Shown piece after piece: positions 39,250 to 39,427 of a stretch of DNA of 39,427 nucleotides. The notes under the pieces were generated by a model that saw nothing but the letters and a program-made list of their open reading frames with translations, was not told the origin of the DNA and searched no databases. The stretch is from a virus. The position numbers were made by a program, and so were the translations under genes. The DNA lies in the IMG/VR virus record IMGVR_UViG_3300036790_000526, positions 1-39,427 of that record. One strand, given 5' to 3'. How positions within the stretch are numbered: position 1 is the stretch's first letter; the number at the start of each line of letters is the position of its first letter.

Positions 39250-39427
39250 GTATCACCTCACCTTTATCAATTACATGAAAGCTTACAATTCTTCCGGCAT
39301 CCCTTTCAAACTTTACTTCATAATTCCTATCTGAAAACTCATATAAGAAAGTAGTCATTACAGTTGAAAAACCATCACTAAAGTATTTTAACTTACACAT
39401 TATTGAAATTATGTCATCCCTGCTCAT
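39236..39427 (-). CDS. 63-aa protein between ERF and YqaJ genes, unknown
   Basis: The complete gene lies here; its 5' part repeats at 1-127. Mixed strand/helix, with a central aromatic-rich segment (TTFLYEFSDRNYEVKFERD). Its start shares TAATG with the erf stop across the joint and it overlaps the YqaJ gene by 14 bases, so the three are coupled. Function unknown; a recombination accessory role is a guess from position. Confidence 0.65.
   Translation of the reverse strand: MSRDDIISIMCKLKYFSDGFSTVMTTFLYEFSDRNYEVKFERDAGRIVSFHVIDKGEVIHEGN
39301..39427. repeat. Terminal direct repeat, right copy
   Basis: Identical to bases 1-127. Joining the ends with one copy removed gives a circle of about 39,300 bp. 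Confidence 0.95.

Noticed and set aside
1-39427. CRISPR array
   Set aside because: No regularly spaced direct repeats of 23-40 bases; the only tandem repeats are short iterons and protein repeats.
1-39427. General stop-codon reassignment of TGA
   Set aside because: TGA ends many genes in ATGA overlaps; only the phosphoesterase has an internal TGA, so a local cause is likelier.

Overview
The window is a complete, apparently circular genome of a short-tailed (podovirus-like) tailed phage. Its first and last 127 bases are identical (1-127 = 39301-39427), so the unique genome is about 39,300 bp. A gene pair (the ERF recombinase and a 63-aa ORF) reads continuously across the joint with a TAATG overlap. 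The host cannot be named. A lipobox lipoprotein, strong AGGAG-type ribosome sites, sigma70-like promoters and roughly 40 percent GC or less suggest a bacterium, probably Gram-negative. There is no integrase, but there is a small Cro/CI-like regulator and a ParA plus ribbon-helix-helix partition pair, so a temperate phage-plasmid is the best reading.

Layout. (1) A leftward early block runs from about 1.3 kb through the joint to 38.2 kb: two small ORFs, an ERF annealing protein, a 63-aa ORF, a YqaJ exonuclease and a 54-aa lipoprotein. It starts at a promoter with an operator-like palindrome, divergent from the regulator at 1512. (2) A rightward replication block, 2.0-5.5 kb: winged-helix-like protein, initiator with 11-bp iterons inside its gene, DnaC-like loader, SSB-like protein ending in EDDLPF, RusA resolvase and a GroES-like co-chaperonin. 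(3) Packaging, 5.5-8.0 kb: putative small terminase and large terminase. (4) A train of about twelve tiny overlapping accessory ORFs, 8.0-11.3 kb. (5) Portal and two small basic ORFs, 11.6-14.1 kb. (6) A terminator, an odd tRNA-like gene with a 10-bp anticodon arm, and the partition cassette, 14.1-15.5 kb. (7) Scaffold, N4-gp56-type coat, probable decoration protein, head-tail adaptor, tail nozzle/hub, a fibre and ejection-type proteins, 16.8-29.7 kb. (8) A leftward cassette with its own sigma70-like promoter, 33.1-29.7 kb: HTH protein, small membrane protein, SPFH/Band-7 membrane protein, DUF7448-like protein, RtcB RNA ligase and an HNH/endonuclease VII-type nuclease. (9) Fibre-like and small genes, 33.2-37.5 kb, ending with a metallophosphoesterase broken by an in-frame TGA.

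How it fits together. ERF, YqaJ, SSB-like protein and RusA form a recombination/replication kit. The iterons and initiator probably mark the origin. ParA and the RHH protein would keep the element in the cell as a plasmid. The most unusual parts are the SPFH-RtcB cassette, the tRNA-like gene with an extended anticodon arm, the matching AT-rich palindromes 11 kb apart, the iterons and hairpin array at the initiator, and structural proteins sharing the same small beta-rich modules.
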